Notes under the pieces: model-generated | Database searches by the model: none | Told to the model about the DNA's origin: nothing | The model's input: the letters and a program-made list of their open reading frames with translations, nothing else | Part shown: positions 23,501-37,096 of the stretch, one piece after another | Position numbering within the stretch: position 1 is the first letter of the stretch | How the letters are laid out: every line of letters starts with the position of its first letter | Position numbers and translations under genes: made by a program | Origin: Omphiscola glabra | Taxonomy: Eukaryota > Mollusca > Gastropoda > Lymnaeidae | Length of the DNA stretch: 64,000 bases | Assembly: GCA_964017045.1 (NCBI GenBank) | Contig: OZ024794.1 | Span: 8,381,099-8,445,098 of the forward strand | Direction: 5' to 3'

Positions 23501-26500
23501 GGGGGGTGGGGTCATCCCAATAATGCTGCTTTGCGGCTTCCCTCCTTTATGAGCATCTGCTAAAGAATTTTCAACTCTATTGATTGATTGATTTGAGTAC
23601 TTGTATATAACAAAAGAAAATAAATTAAAATGGTTTTATGCTATTCCAACACTCCTATCACTGAGTGCAGTTAGGTACCGTGATATGCTGTCATAAAATA
23701 ATGGGTACCTTGTAGGTGTACTGTGAGGAAAAAAAATATATATGGCATCCTTCCGTCTTCATGAGATAATGGAATAGCTATTGACACTTCATCAAATGGC
23801 AGATCCTAGAATGGCAGTCTTGGCGGCACATCTTGCAGGAGAATCTTGACTCCTGGTTAAATTTAGCCTTCTGTAATGTGAAAAATAATGTATAAATATA
23901 TATGCTGTCTGAAGCATGAGGTTGATGGCTTCACTTTGCTTTCAATTGTTTTGATGAAAACTAGTATTTTGATTTAGATATTGAAAATTTTAAGGTATAG
24001 TTTTCAGTTAAGGATGCTGAAATGTCTTACATGCTAGTAGTATTTATAATAAGTTAAATTACATCAATCTATAAAAATGGTTAAAAAAAAAGAATTATGA
24101 GTTTTTATTCCATGTATATTTTTGCTAATTAATTTTTTTTATTTGAAAATTTTATTCAATCCAAAAACAGCATTGAGTCTGCAGAAATGGATGGTGCACA
24201 GCCGGGTAATAATCCCATTGAAATTAATCTTACTGAGATTACTAAGCCCAGATCTGTTGCGAAGAATGGTGATATCTCAGTGATTGATCTCCATATTGAT
24301 GACCCATATGTAACCCAGAGAGGTAAATTTTGATATATATCATTTATATTAAAACATTAAAAATATGTTTATATAACAAAGATGAAACAAAACCAAGTAA
24401 AGTTGCTCAGAAATAAACAAAAATTAAAAATTGTATCTTTAAAAAAATCACAGTTAAACAAGGAAATAATTATTGTGAAAGAAAAATGTTCAGTATTTGT
24501 GCACCTGGGATCTGAGAATAAATTTTTGAAACTCTTTGTGATTTTCAATCAATAAATTTTCATTGCACTATAGGTTTTTGCTTGAACATCTTTTCAAACA
24601 AATAGTATCATATTAAAAATCTGTATATCCAATTCTATAGTGATATTAAATCGTACATATTATAGTTAACTGAATGTATATTATGAAGTGAGTGGTTTTT
24701 AAAAAACATATTAATAATGTACCTTCATATCTATGTCAGCCATGAACATTGTGCTAAGTCATCTGTACAGAGAGGATCTTGATATTGACAGCAGAGATGC
24801 AGGAGGTGTATTTGCAACTTCCATGACACTTGGGTTTAAACAGCTAAAAGAAAGGTGCGATTTATATGGTATATGTCAAATAGTCAGTGGGTGTGGTTGA
24901 TTCTTGTTGTAACAACTGGTTGACAGAATTCAGTTGATTTTATTTACACACTGTCCAGCTCTAGCTCACAATGTATATTCTACTCTACGTTTATATTTAT
25001 AAATGAATCAGGTGTTTTCCTAGTGAATTAATTTCACTAAAGTAAAGGGATGTTCTATGATTATATATATTTCAACAGCACTAGCCTATCATGAGCTCTT
25101 CATCTTTAATAATCTTTTTTTCATTCAAGCCTAACAAATATAATCACTCTCTAACATATTTTGGCCCACCAGCTTCACTCATAGTTAATTCAAGATCCTT
25201 TGCCCATAAAGTGAATTTAACAGAGCTCACTTGCTATAATAATAAATAATTAGTTCAAGGACTAATAATAAACATTTAACACTCATATTCTAATGACCTA
25301 GACAGTATACATTTTATTTCTCATATAATTAATTAGCTCAGTGTTGTTTTTAAAATGTTTGTCATCTATCTATAATGTGTATTTGTTGTTTTTAATATCC
25401 ACTTTCAGCTGTAAATCAGTGATGCTAAATTCTATAAGCTACAAGACAGTCTGTCATTACCACTCAGTAGCTTCTAAGGTAATCTACCAATAAATAGCAT
25501 TTCTTCTAGTCACTGGTAAAAAAAAGTAAAATGAGCTATGATTAAGTTTTATGTTAGGAAAATTTTTTAAAATGTCAATAAAAATGCATTCATCAATGAA
25601 TGGAAAGTACAAATAAGTGAATCATTGAAAAAACAAGACAAGACATATCTATAAAAAAAGATAAAAGTCTTAACCACTGTTACTTGATTCTATTCACTTT
25701 TCCTAATTGCCACACATTTCCTTTTTAATAAATGATATGTAAGAAAAGACGGCTTGTTTATCTTGGTTTAAGTTAATACTTAAACTTATTTACAGAAAAA
25801 TTAATACTAAAAAGCTAATTATTTTTAAAAATTTAATTTTTTTTTTAGTCAGTTTAAATATGTGTAATTTTACAGTTTGATGAAGAGGATGTTGTGAAAG
25901 TTTGTGAACACTGGCTTGAACTCAACTTAATACCAGATGTAAGATAAAAATATTTTAAGGACAATAATTTAGATAGTTATTTTACTTTTCAATGGAGAAC
26001 ATTAATTTTAGACAAAATACAAAAAACGTATGAGTAAACTTTGCTACTTTGAGCAAAAAATTTATCCAATAACCTCTTATTTGTGTTATACAGGTAACAT
26101 AATATTTCTAACACAGTAAATTCCCAGATATTTTGCATCCAATGGCATATAGGCCTACGTTTAAATTTGTAATCAATTTAGAAAATTTTTGAAATTTTAA
26201 AAATCAAACTCTACATGTTTATGTAAATTTAAGGATATAGAATGGCAGTTAACTGCTATTGTTTATTAATAATTGCTTAACGTTTATCTCTGCATTGACT
26301 GAATCATTTTGTACATTACATCTGAAAGGGAGTTTAATCTGGTTGATTAAAATTTTGGAATTCTATTTTGTAATCTGCGTGAACCAAAAACTATCAGATT
26401 AAGTATTTTAATTATAGCAGAACTTTGAAGATATAAAAATGTTGCTACTCAAGGTGTAACTAATCACACTTCAATCATTTGATTCACACAGCTATCAAAG

Positions 26501-29500
26501 CGCATCCGGCTGAGAGACCTGAGTAATGAATTGCTGGAGAATACACTCAACTCTGACAGGTTATTTTGCATTATCGTGATTTTATAAATAATTTTAACAA
26601 ATATGAGATCTTTAACCTGACCACTTTTATTGTATTTTCATGATGCAATGACTGGAGGAGACTTGTATCCAGTACTCAGTATTCAAATTAACGTATTTTG
26701 TGGTAGAGTTTGACATATTCTTGATACTTACATCATTTTATTATTTAATTTAAACACCTTCAATATTTTTAATGAAAATATTTCATTTGTGACAGGCTAT
26801 TTGTGCCAAGTGAATATAGTGTGTACAAGACACTGTCTTCCTGGCTGTTCCTTCAACTCAATCCACAGTTACAAGTCATGCCATCCTACACTGTGGTCAT
26901 CTCCTACTTCAACAGGTGGTATTAGTTGATTACCTTATAATATATAAAATAATTTGTAAAATCGTGTAAGTTGAAAAATACAAGAGTTGTAACTTGTCTA
27001 AGTGGCATTTATTGTTAGAGAGTGATGATAACCAACTTAATTAGTGACCAAATCAAGGTATTTATACATTCTAAAATCACCAACCATACTGAAGAGTTAT
27101 ACATTTAGAGCCTTTCAATTATGTTTTAAAAACCTTATGCAAAATACCATGGGATTATGCGTGTGTCTTGATAATTTCTTTCTGTCTGCCAATGATTGTA
27201 GTCAAACAAAGTTGATCAAACAAACTGTGACTGACCATGCAATTTTAAATTTTGCTCTATAATTTGATTTTTATATTTCAAACTTATATCTTATTTCCTT
27301 ATCTGTCTATGACACCTAGTACCTCATTATAATTTTACTTAGTAAGTAACAAGAGGTCAGAATCAAACAGAAATTAAATTTAATCCTATCCACTATGGGT
27401 AGCATTCCCAGCATGAATTCATACTCAAGTCTGATTGAAAAAAAAATTTATCCTCCAATCCCCCCTGCCTGCACCCTTTAAGTATAAAGCTGTTGCCCTA
27501 CGTGCATTAAGCTGTTGCCCTACATGCATTAAGCTGTTGCCCTAGATGCATTAAGCTGTTGCCCTGCATGCATTAAGCTGTTGCCCTGCATGCATCAAGC
27601 TGTTGCCCTGCATGCATTAAGTTGTTGCCCTGCATGCATCAAGCTGTTGCCCTGCACGCATTAAGCTGTTGCCCTACATGCATTAAGCTGTTGCCCTGCA
27701 TGCATTAAGCTGTTGCCCCACATGCATTAAGCTGTTGCCCTACATGCATTAAGCTGCTGCCCCTAATGCAGCAAGCTTTGCACTAAATCCAGCAAGCTGT
27801 TGCCCTAAATGCAGCAAGCCATTGCCCTAAATGCAGCAAGCTGTTGCCCTAAATGCAGCAAGCTGTTGCCCTGCTGTGTACAGTAGTATCAGTAGTAGAC
27901 AGCTTGTAGCCTTTCTTTTATTTTGGCTAGTCATAGTGGTCAGAAGAAATATTAAAAGACTTAACATGTTCAAAAATCACATACCTTTTCTAGACATTTT
28001 TTTAATATAACAAAATACATATTGGTACAAATAGCACAATATGTCTTTAAACAAATAATTTTCAATCAAAAGACTAGCAGGCTATTTAACAGATGCATTA
28101 GAGTTTAATTGGAATAAATATATTACATTAATATGCTGAGCTTAACAAATCATGGTATATTTTCTAGAAATCTGAAATGTAAAATGTATTCCTTCTATTT
28201 TATTAGTATGCCAAAGAGCAGCTGCTTTCTGGACTCAGAATATGGACAGGTGTATAATTTTTTGTTTTCAAGTATCAGGCTGCATGGTATCACTGACAGT
28301 GAGTACACAAGAAATTGTGTCTTTAGTCGAATTATACAAATATCACAGAGAAGTTGCCATCAATTGTGATTAACATAACAACTTTTAATAATGGAAACCA
28401 TAATGATATACTTTATTTATATTTGATTTTGATCCTGTAATTATATTGACATATTAATCCAGGTTATTAATATTATTGTAGTCTCTCAATGTTTTAAGTT
28501 TGAAGATCAACTCACTGAATATTTTAAAATATTCTGGGGGGGGGGGGGTTTCCACCAGAACTTTAGTAATAGAGTAAATAATTATTTAGCTCTGACGATG
28601 CCTCAAGCTGGAATGTTAAAAAAGTGGCTGGGTTGTTTTAAATTACATAACAGTCTACTGATAACATATTCCATTATTTATTCATTTCACTCAGTGCCTG
28701 ATAAGTCCCTTACACCAACATTGGATCCATGTGACCAACACAATAACAATTATTAACAATTTACCATATCTCTTTCTTGTTTTGTTCTTTCAAATTTCTC
28801 CCCATCTATATAAATTGTACTTGTTAAATGCTAGGTAAAGATATTCAGGACATACAAATGATGAACATCTTACCTCAGAGATTTATTGTGGAGCTCTTGT
28901 CACAACAAATTACAGCTGTGAGTGTTTCGCTTTTTAAATAAAACATTGCTTAATTGCTTTATTAGTTCAAAAACTAAATTTAAAATTTAAAACAATTTCT
29001 TACTCATATGAAGTCAAGGATAAAAATTGTGTGGAATAGAAAAGTAATTGAGATATGAGTGTGAATCTTTCACATTTTCTGCATATTGTCATTAGTGTCT
29101 GTAATCTTTCAGTGACTCTTGGGTAGATGACCATGTGTTAACTATAAGTAAACTATACCAACTTTGCTAAACAAATATAGGCTATATAGGCCTAAATTAC
29201 ATTTCAATGAATTAAAGAGAAGAGTTTAGCGAGATTTTTTTGGTTGAGTAGATTTTAAAACAAAACAAAGATATGAGAACATTAACATGATTATTTAATA
29301 CGTCAAGAAAATATGCTCCTCATATGATTGACAGAGTTGTATAAAAACTTTCATAAAATAACTAAAATTATTTTTACAATAATATAGCATTACTTCCCTA
29401 TCTTTCACAGCTACAATGTGGTGGTGATATGATGGGACTAAAGCAGTTTAACACAGCGGCTGTTAGGCATGGATTTGTACTGTATGATGTATGTTTATAA

Positions 29501-31188
29501 CAGCAAGTTATTTGTCTAATTTATCTCAGAATTTTAAAATGATGTTAAATTTACTCAAATAACCTCAAAAAATTAATTTTAAGTCAACTGAAAAACCTTG
29601 CAATATGCTTATGACAATAATCCTTTCTAATTTAAATTTGAAAACAAAATTTTTAAATTATATATTTTAAGTGAGTTTAAGCTTTCTGTAAAACTTTTGA
29701 ATTTTAAATATTAATGAATCATAGATTTCTTAAAAGTGTAATATAGTAAATACTGTGTTCATGTTGAGTGAATGAAATAGTAAGAACATGGTTTTGGAAA
29801 GCCTGAATAATAATAAAAGACATTAACAAACTGCCATTTTGTGTAAGAGCTTTCAACAGAAACACAACAATTAAAAACAAAAACAAAAAAAAAAAAAAAA
29901 AAGTTACGAAAATGAGATTATAAATCTTATTAGAAGATGCTAAATTTAGTTAACATTGCTAGGTTGCAAGTTATGCTAGCCATTTCTAATTGATTAATAT
30001 AAATTGTGTGTGGATACATATTGTAAAATGTACTAAAGACTAAAGCATAAACCATGGGCTAGATGTTGAGGTTATTTAAATTATTTAATGCCAACTATTC
30101 ATACAAATTAGTGAACATTAAACTCATATCTTTCTTATATGTAATCCTTTTACTCTACTGTTTTAGGTTTCATCCCATTCTGAAGTGTTGTCTCTCTATG
30201 GCTTTCACTTTGAGCTGAAGGCAAAGAGGAAAGATTATGAAAGATTTCAGTTTTACTTTAAGGTAACTTGATAAGGGAGTAAATTTTAAAAAATGCAAGA
30301 TTAGCTTAAATGCAAAGTGATAAGGTGAAACATTAATTTGTACAAGCTTCTTGTTATTTGGGATATTCTCTTTACATTTATGATTCTGTAATTTAAAAAA
30401 AAAAAAATGTATGTTGGAGATCTATAAAGCTCATTCATGAAATATATAAATTTTATTTGCTAAATTTTTGCCAAAAATAATATTAAGGTGCATGCTGTGA
30501 TTATTTTGGAGTCCATTGAGGCAATAGTTTTACATGGAATTTTTCTCTAGAGACTTAAACCCAATGATCCCATACTGGGCTTCCAAAGCTGTGAAAGAAA
30601 CACATTCTCTTTGAGATCTGAGAGGGAAGTGAGATACTCCGTCACAGTCCAGTATGACTTCAATGGGATCCAGTTCATTGAATCATCTGGAGTTCTCTCT
30701 TCAAAGTTTGGACTTGGGCAGACAACCAGCAAGAGCAAGGTTAGGATTGAAGTCCTGCAATAAGACTTGTAACCTACAATAATAAAGTATAATTAAAGTT
30801 CAAAATCCACTAATGTTTCTTTTGCCTTGTTTACTGGTTACACAGAGTAGCAAAAATTGATTAACAGTTTATGAAGAATTTTTATAATTTCAATTTAGTA
30901 GTTGTCTGCAAAGTTATAAAAGGACCTTTTTAGACAAAGTAACAATGGGTCAACAAATTCATTTTTTTCAAAGCATAAGATAGGAATTGGGCTGAATACT
31001 ATTTAGATAATGATAGTACTTAGCCTAATTCCTATCTTATGCTTTGAAAAAATGAATTTGTTGTCTCATTTGTTCTAGAGGAATGACCAAGCTGTTACTC
31101 TTGTTTTCTGTTCTTCCAGATTCTCTCTGTGGATATCCAGAACACACCTGTGTATGTTTCCTATGCACTTCAGCTTCCTCCATCATAG
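20532..31188 (+). CDS. BTB-BACK protein, BTBD16/germ-cell-less family
   Basis: Sixteen coding exons join in phase into about 516 residues: 20532-20619, 21608-21660, 22449-22512, 23234-23384, 24171-24322, 24740-24854, 25409-25478, 25876-25938, 26492-26559, 26796-26915, 28207-28298, 28835-28917, 29411-29488, 30167-30262, 30551-30739, 31120-31188. All introns are GT-AG. A divergent BTB fold covers about residues 60-205 (LLKALGMEWELDS), interrupted by an acidic/Asn-rich insert at 105-165. A BACK-type helical region follows (KTVCHYHSVASKF, then LFVPSEYSVYKTLSSWLFLQ), and then the C-terminal domain of this family (YNFLFSSIRLHGITD onward). Length matches GMCL1 and BTBD16 (about 505-525). The divergence from the well-conserved germ-cell-less protein makes me favour BTBD16. 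Such proteins can be CUL3 adaptors; that role is unproven here. AATAAA lies at 31211. Confidence 0.82.
21722..21886. mobile_element. Possible MITE in BTB-gene intron
   Basis: The ends are inversely related (GCCATATTAACC at the left, GGATAATATGGC at the right) around a GC-richer body containing GGGCCCCTC. No target duplication could be fixed, so class and exact limits are uncertain. Confidence 0.4.
22905..23085. repeat. 48-bp tandem repeat, ~4 copies, intronic
   Basis: Unit includes GAAATCTTCAGTAAGATGAT and AAAGTGATTGAGCTGAACAG. It lies 150 bp upstream of the exon starting at 23234. Minus-strand frames over it are by-products. Confidence 0.92.
24346..24480. repeat. Dispersed repeat, intronic copy
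   Basis: About 120 bp starting AACATTAAAAATATGTTTAT and ending with a block containing AAATCACAGTTAAACAAG match 33796-33915 in the same orientation with moderate divergence. No coding potential. Confidence 0.75.
27488..27870. repeat. 22-bp minisatellite, ~17 copies, intronic
   Basis: Unit AAGCTGTTGCCCTGCATGCA plus two bases. The 5' units contain ATGCAT or GCATGC palindromes and the 3' units change to AATGCAGC. It sits in the intron between coding exons 10 and 11 of the BTB gene. Confidence 0.95.
30951..31063. repeat. Inverted repeat (hairpin) in last BTB-gene intron
   Basis: Arms 30951-31000 and 31015-31063 are inversely complementary over ~49 bp with only a few mismatches, separated by 14 bp. 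The arms contain CAAAGCATAAGATAGGAATT. The hairpin ends 56 bp before the final splice acceptor. It may be a small MITE or a fold-back insertion. Confidence 0.92.
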
Positions 31189-32357
31189 CACTTAATAAGG
31201 TCATGATATAAATAAAAACTCCAAAAATATAAACATTCTGTCCGATGTAATTTTTTTTTTTTTTTTTACATTACAAATAGTTTTAAATTTAGGTCCTAGA
31301 AATTTATTAACTACTTATATTGTCTTAGCTAAAGAAATATAATTTTTGATCTGTTTTTTTTTGTTTTATTAGGCCATAAAAAGTTTTATCCCCAAAGGTG
31401 AACATAAATTGCCCTGTTTTGTATGTGATTTAAAAAAAAATTATGTTAAAATTATTGAAATGTTAAGTTTTAAAACTAAAACATATTTCAAATATTGTTT
31501 ATTTTAACTCGTTTTTCACAAGACCATAACTTTAAATAAATTTAGCTTGTGCCTGCTTAATAGACATTTCATTCTTGATAAATAGTCCAGTGAAACTGAA
31601 ACCAACTTGCTGCACAACTTTATTCATTATACAGTGGGCTGATTTTTTATAAAAATGCCATTCAAAATAATTTATTAAGTATTGTACATTATAGTATCTT
31701 ATTTTAAAATGCATTCATAATGTGAAAAATCTATGGTAAAATAACCTGCTTAAAGTTAGGGGTTTGCATTATGCCAGCATGTGCGTGTAAGCAATTTTTC
31801 ATTAAATGATAAATTATACATATGCCCGTGCAATGAATTCAACTTGGCCCACTAGCTTTCGACAACAATCATACATCGTATGTGCACAAAGAAAGTAACG
31901 CCACCATGACGGGATGTTACCATAGTTGTAGGGTAGGACCAGTTATTTTAAATATAATAATTTTAAGAATTTTGACATCTTAAAAAAAAAAAAATTCTTT
32001 AGCTAAATCTTATTGTATTATTAATAATTTTATGGAACATTAAAAGACCGCATCACAATTGGACATGGTATTTTTGGCTTTTTCTAAACATACGTGTTTG
32101 CATCATGTCACGCCCACTAGAGTAATATAAGGTAACAGATTTCTTTTAAAGTATGCATTGTCATTTGTCTGCTAATAATGTTACTTTTAGTTTTAAAACG
32201 TAATAGAAATTTTATAACTTAATAATTTATGTACATAGTGATAGTAAATAAAATGAAATTAACAAGTAAAACATTTCTCCTTGCTTTTCTTCTCCCAATT
32301 ATACAATTAATTATCTTTACAGACAGTTAAGATACATATTTTTTAAGGCTGCACCTA
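31189..32357. other. 3' UTR and intergenic sequence
   Basis: The polyadenylation signal AATAAA at 31211-31216 fits the end of the BTB gene. Beyond it is AT-rich, with no exon recognised. Confidence 0.6.
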
Positions 32358-32690
32358 TTGGTACCCGGGTACCAGAAGTGAGAGGTTGGGATTAAAAAAC
32401 GATTTAAAATATTATTGTAGAGTTTGTAAGATAAAATGAGGTATCAAATGAAAGATAATTGAATGGACTATACATTTGTAAACTTAATTCTTCATTTTAA
32501 CTAAAATAAACTACTACAAATGACATCCGAATAGCATTAGTCAAAATGGACCCGGACACGCAGCGCCACCATTCGCAAATTATATTTCATTTGATACATC
32601 ATTTGGTCTTACAAACCGAACAATAATATTTTAAATCATTTTTTAATCCCAACCTCTCATTTCTGGTCCCCGGGTACCAATAGCCACTTC
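32358..32690. mobile_element. Palindromic fold-back element, copy B
   Basis: Left end TATTGGTACCCGGGTACCAG and right end CCCCGGGTACCAATAGCCAC are inverted repeats continuing about 70 bp inward (GAGAGGTTGGGATTAAAAAA against TTTTTTAATCCCAACCTCTC). It shares its interior with copy A at 14206-14505 but has lost part of the right arm. The two copies together outline a nearly full palindrome. Confidence 0.8.
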
Positions 32691-35600
32691 GATTTTTTAA
32701 ATAGCTAAACATCATTTTAAAGATTCACAAAATAAAATAAAAATACAGCCAACCAAAGCAATTACTTTTATGAATTGTCTTTTATTCAAGTAATGTAACA
32801 GTACAAAATGAGGCAGATCCTTGAACCTTTCATGTAAAAATATAGTATAAAAATGAACACATCGACCAACAAAAAAGGTGAGGTCAAAAACTCTCTTCTT
32901 AACCCCACAAAATAAAGACCCATGGCTTTAAATACATATATACAAACAGAGGGTGATTTTTAAATATTTTTTTTTAGTGCCACAATTTTTGTGTAAAATC
33001 ACCTTTTTTTTTTCTTTTTCTTTTGGTCACCTCAGCTCACATAATAGACTATGGCAATGATACTTTTTGTCAGGGCGGCCTAGCCAAACTGGTACAATGC
33101 ATTGGGAATTAGTGTCAAAGATATGTCGAAGAAAAATTTAATGTTTCGTGTAAGTCCTGATTAATATTAAAATTTTCCTTGTAGTTCCTGTCCAAAAACA
33201 CAGAAAAGTAAGTCTTGACTTTATAAAATAAATTTTGAAATGTAATTTTTGATTATTTTTACCCCTTAATATCGGCAATAGCTTGTATTTAAAAAAAAAA
33301 AAAATTTATTCCGTTTATTTTACATTGAAAAAAAAATCCTGAAGAGGTGTATGAGCACTTTTTAAATGGTTATTTTATTACCTGGTTGATTGTTATGTCT
33401 AAAAAGTTGATTTCGTTTAAATGAATTTTAAAAAATAAATTAGCGAAGATCAATGGCCCATTTCTTAAAATTTTTAAAAATGAATGCAAAAATCATAATG
33501 ATATGAAACAGAGAATATAAAAATAGAAATGATTAAGTACGGTATAGGATCAATATCAAATAACATTTTATTATCTACATATGCTGTAAATAATACTTGG
33601 AAGTCATACAATTGTAATAGATATTTAAACTTTTTAGATTTTTCAGCTTAGAAAATATAAAAATGTTGCACAGATTGGGTGCTTTTTGGATAACAACATA
33701 TATTCCTGACACACTATGATTGACAAAAATAACATATTTTCATTTCTTTTTGTATGCTGTCCCTCATGCCTCAGCCATTACTTGTGGAACATGCGAAACA
33801 TTAAAAATATGTTTATATAATATAGTGGAAACAAAGCCATGTAAACTTAGAAATCAGCGAAAATTAAAAATTGTATCTTGAAAAAAAATCACAGTTAAAC
33901 AAGTAAATAATAATTTGATTCTGCTATTAGTAACATTTATAGCAATATTTTTGTACACAAATTATTTTAAACCATTTACTAATTGATGTCTGACAAGTCA
34001 TCCAAAACCTTTTTTTGATTTTCTCCATAACAAGTTGCAAAACAGATTTTGTTAAAGGCCTCCTGCTAAAGGCCTCCACTAAAGAAAAAATATAAATTTA
34101 TTAGTTAAAATATTTTGTACTGATTTCACCCCCTCAATTAAAATCATTTAATGCTTTATTAAAACTGAAATAATGGTGACTGAATATGTCACGATGGGGA
34201 GGGGATGGAGTTAGGGATGGGGGTGGTCCACAGAATAACCACAATTTTGCCATCCAAAATGTTAGTTGAACTGTGAACTGGACATAAACAATCTTGCACC
34301 TAATGTAAACAAATATTTTCCGTTTTGTCTAAAGTTAATTTATGTAGGCTCTGGGTACAAAAGATATACAATTCATTAAAAAAATTAATTTTAAATGCCC
34401 AAGTCATCAAGAATTGTAAAAGAAAATATTCATTGGATTAGATTTTGAGAATACTCGCTCTCCTAAATTTTAAAACATTATGTAACAGAGAAAAAACAAA
34501 TAATGTCAACTGAAGCACACAAAAAATGACTTTCAAACCTCTACCAAAATTTTGCCAAAACCATGTTTTTAAAACTCTCAAATACATATAAACCTTTTTT
34601 TAAACTTCAAAATACCATCTACTGAAAGTAAAAATTCAAAACGTTCTCTTCTTTAAATAACACTAGAAAAACTTAATTTTGAATTTAAAAACAAAAAAAG
34701 ATCACATTCACACAAAGCAAATAATACCAAAAGATCTAGATTCAAGGTAGTCATTATAGATAGTCACTTATCATGAAAATTACAGTTATTTTGATTCATT
34801 CTATTCCATTGAAGTTGAAGAGGTTCTATTTTTAGGGCAATTACAAAATGAACAGTATTTACTTGTACTAGTAACTGTTAAAGAGATATGGACGAAGCCA
34901 TTTTCAAAAGAGATCTGATTTGTTAAAAATCTTTCATTACAGGTTTCGATGTTAACTTGTCCATCTGTAAACTAATTTATCACAAATCAAACCCCTTAGA
35001 ACATAATCATCACACATCTGTTGGCTGATTTGTTAAACAGTATTTTTAATGCTTATAAACCATTGGCTGTAATATATTAGAAAATATTTCTACAGCTAAA
35101 TTTAACTGTATATTAAAAATATTATACTTAGTACTATGTACTTAAGCAAACATACCAACACTATGCACTATAGCAAACATACCAGCACTACGTATTAAAG
35201 AAAACATACGGGTACTAAACTACTATGAACTAAAAACATACCAGAATAATGTACTAAAGAAAATATACTATGTTACCTTAATTACACAATTATTAATAAA
35301 ATTATTGCTAACAATATATTATTATTATATTTTAAACTGTAAATTATTGCCATTTGTGCACCTTTGCATTAGATAATCCAATTACAATATTATTCGCTCA
35401 TAAAAAAAAACAACCCCAACTATCAGAGCTCTCCTGTTCTCAATGCATCATCACAGTCACCAATCACAAGTAAATCAAAAGCTTACATTTACGTCCCTTT
35501 AACAAAAATCCATTTTAAAAAAAAAAAATTGAGTTGAACAAAAGTATCAACATTAAAACAGAAACAAAATTTCTGAAATTAAAAAGAAATTTTGATAGAT

Positions 35601-36382
35601 TATCTTTAAACTAAAGTTTGAATTTGTTCCATGATTAGGCTGGCTTTAATTTTTACACCAAATGATATAATAGCTGATATATTCCTCCTATAATTTTCAA
35701 CAAAATGCATTCAGTAACAATATAGGATGATTAACCCTATAATTGCCAACTACAGCAATAATATTACATATGTTTCCCTGTAAAGCTATTGTATAAGACA
35801 TATGTTGCCCACATGTGACAGTGAAGGACTAGATTAGACTGTAAAGAGAGAGGAAATTTAAAACATTTCTATCATGCAACCAGGTCAAATAGATTAGTTA
35901 AAAGTGGAAATAATTTTACGGATGTAAAGTGGGATTTGTTGGATGTAAAAGGGGGACAAATGTCAAAACAGATAGGACATTTTTGTTGCTTTTTCTTAGA
36001 ATTTTAAAAAATTAATGCAATAGCTTAGATAAAATATAATTAATAAATAGTAGATTTAAAAATCTGATTAAAATGGTTAACTTCCAAAGAGAAGTAGTAG
36101 ATTAGTATTAAAAATGTGTTGAACTTTTATCTTCATAAAAGCATTACCATGTAGAGTTTTTTTATAGTAAAATAAGGCTCTCAAAACATATAGGTAGTTA
36201 ACATGCATATAAATCCTCAAGATCATCATAAACTTATCCCTAAAAATAAAGCTAATCCCTTGCTGCCTCTCAAAATGGATAGATGGTGGATAGATGGTTT
36301 CAGTTTTGCCTGATATACTTGTGTGCAGACCATTTTGACTTGAGTACACCTCACAATGTATTTATAGGCCTGTACCTCAGTG
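32691..36382. other. Long AT-rich non-coding region
   Basis: No exon, transposase or tandem array recognised apart from the dispersed repeat at 33796-33915. Probably includes the 3' UTR of the minus-strand gene ending at 36383. A short ~35-bp tandem pattern (ACATACCAGCACTA-like) lies near 35110-35260. Confidence 0.5.
33796..33915. repeat. Dispersed repeat, intergenic copy
   Basis: Matches the intronic copy at 24346-24480 in the same orientation. Family unknown. Confidence 0.75.
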
Positions 36383-37096
36383 TTAGGTGACTTTAACTCC
36401 CCTTTCCTTTGGAGGTTTGCGCCCAAACTGAAGGCGGCGCCTCACACGACAAAGTGCAGCTGAAAACATAAAAAGAAACTTTCCTCTAGATCTGTGGTAT
36501 TTTCTATTGCTTACAATTTAGTTTCATTTACTGCATTATTAATAAAATAACTTAAAGTTGCTTTAACCTAGTGTCAATTGCCTGGCGTTATTTGATCAGT
36601 AATCAAAATATAAGATGACGGGAAACCACCACTAACTTCAGAAGCACTTGAATATACCAAAAGGTACATATTGTAGACTTGATGGTTATCTGGTTTGATA
36701 ACTATACAACATATTCTATTGAGGGCCTTAAAGTAAGCCTGCACTTACTTCAATGTTTCACACAAAGCAGTGAAATGTTGTTTTTTAAACAAGCCCCTAA
36801 AAACTCCCCCCCCCCCCCCCCCGCACCCCCCCCCATGCACCAAAGAGTGTTTATTTCTCCATGTTTAATTTAAGACAACAGATGCTAATAGTGTTAGACT
36901 TGAAGCACTTTAATTTTAATGACATTGCTTGATGATGAGATGGTACCAGACTTACCATTGCCCACCAAGATGCCTTGTGAATGTGATGGAGCTGGGGAGA
37001 CAAAGTGCCCATTCCTGCGACAAGCCTCTGTCCTCCTGGTCATGTATCTGGTGGGGGACAGACTTATTAAAGGTGTCCTCTCTTTCACTGGAGTCA
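36383..37096 (-). CDS. Last two exons of an unknown minus-strand gene
   Basis: Minus-strand exons 37096-36956 and 36459-36383 join in phase 1. The first follows GTTATGTTTTTCAG and ends before GTAAGT; the second follows TATGTTTTCAG and ends at a TAA (36385-36383). The 73-residue tail is basic and Ser/Pro/Arg-rich (TPLISLSPTRYMTRRTEACR, then CRVRRRLQFGRKPPKERG). It has no membrane segment and no domain I recognise. The first exon needs one leftover base from an upstream exon, which was not found with confidence between 37.1 and 41 kb, a zone filled with minisatellites. A tiny candidate exon ending at a donor near 38664 has a compatible phase but no other support. Confidence 0.6.

Noticed and set aside
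28250..28272. A 23-nt intron after coding exon 10 of the BTB gene (GTGTAT...TTTCAAG)
   Set aside because: Too short for splicing. Reading through gives family-like sequence (YNFLFSSIRLHG) and the right phase for the next exon, so it is exon.
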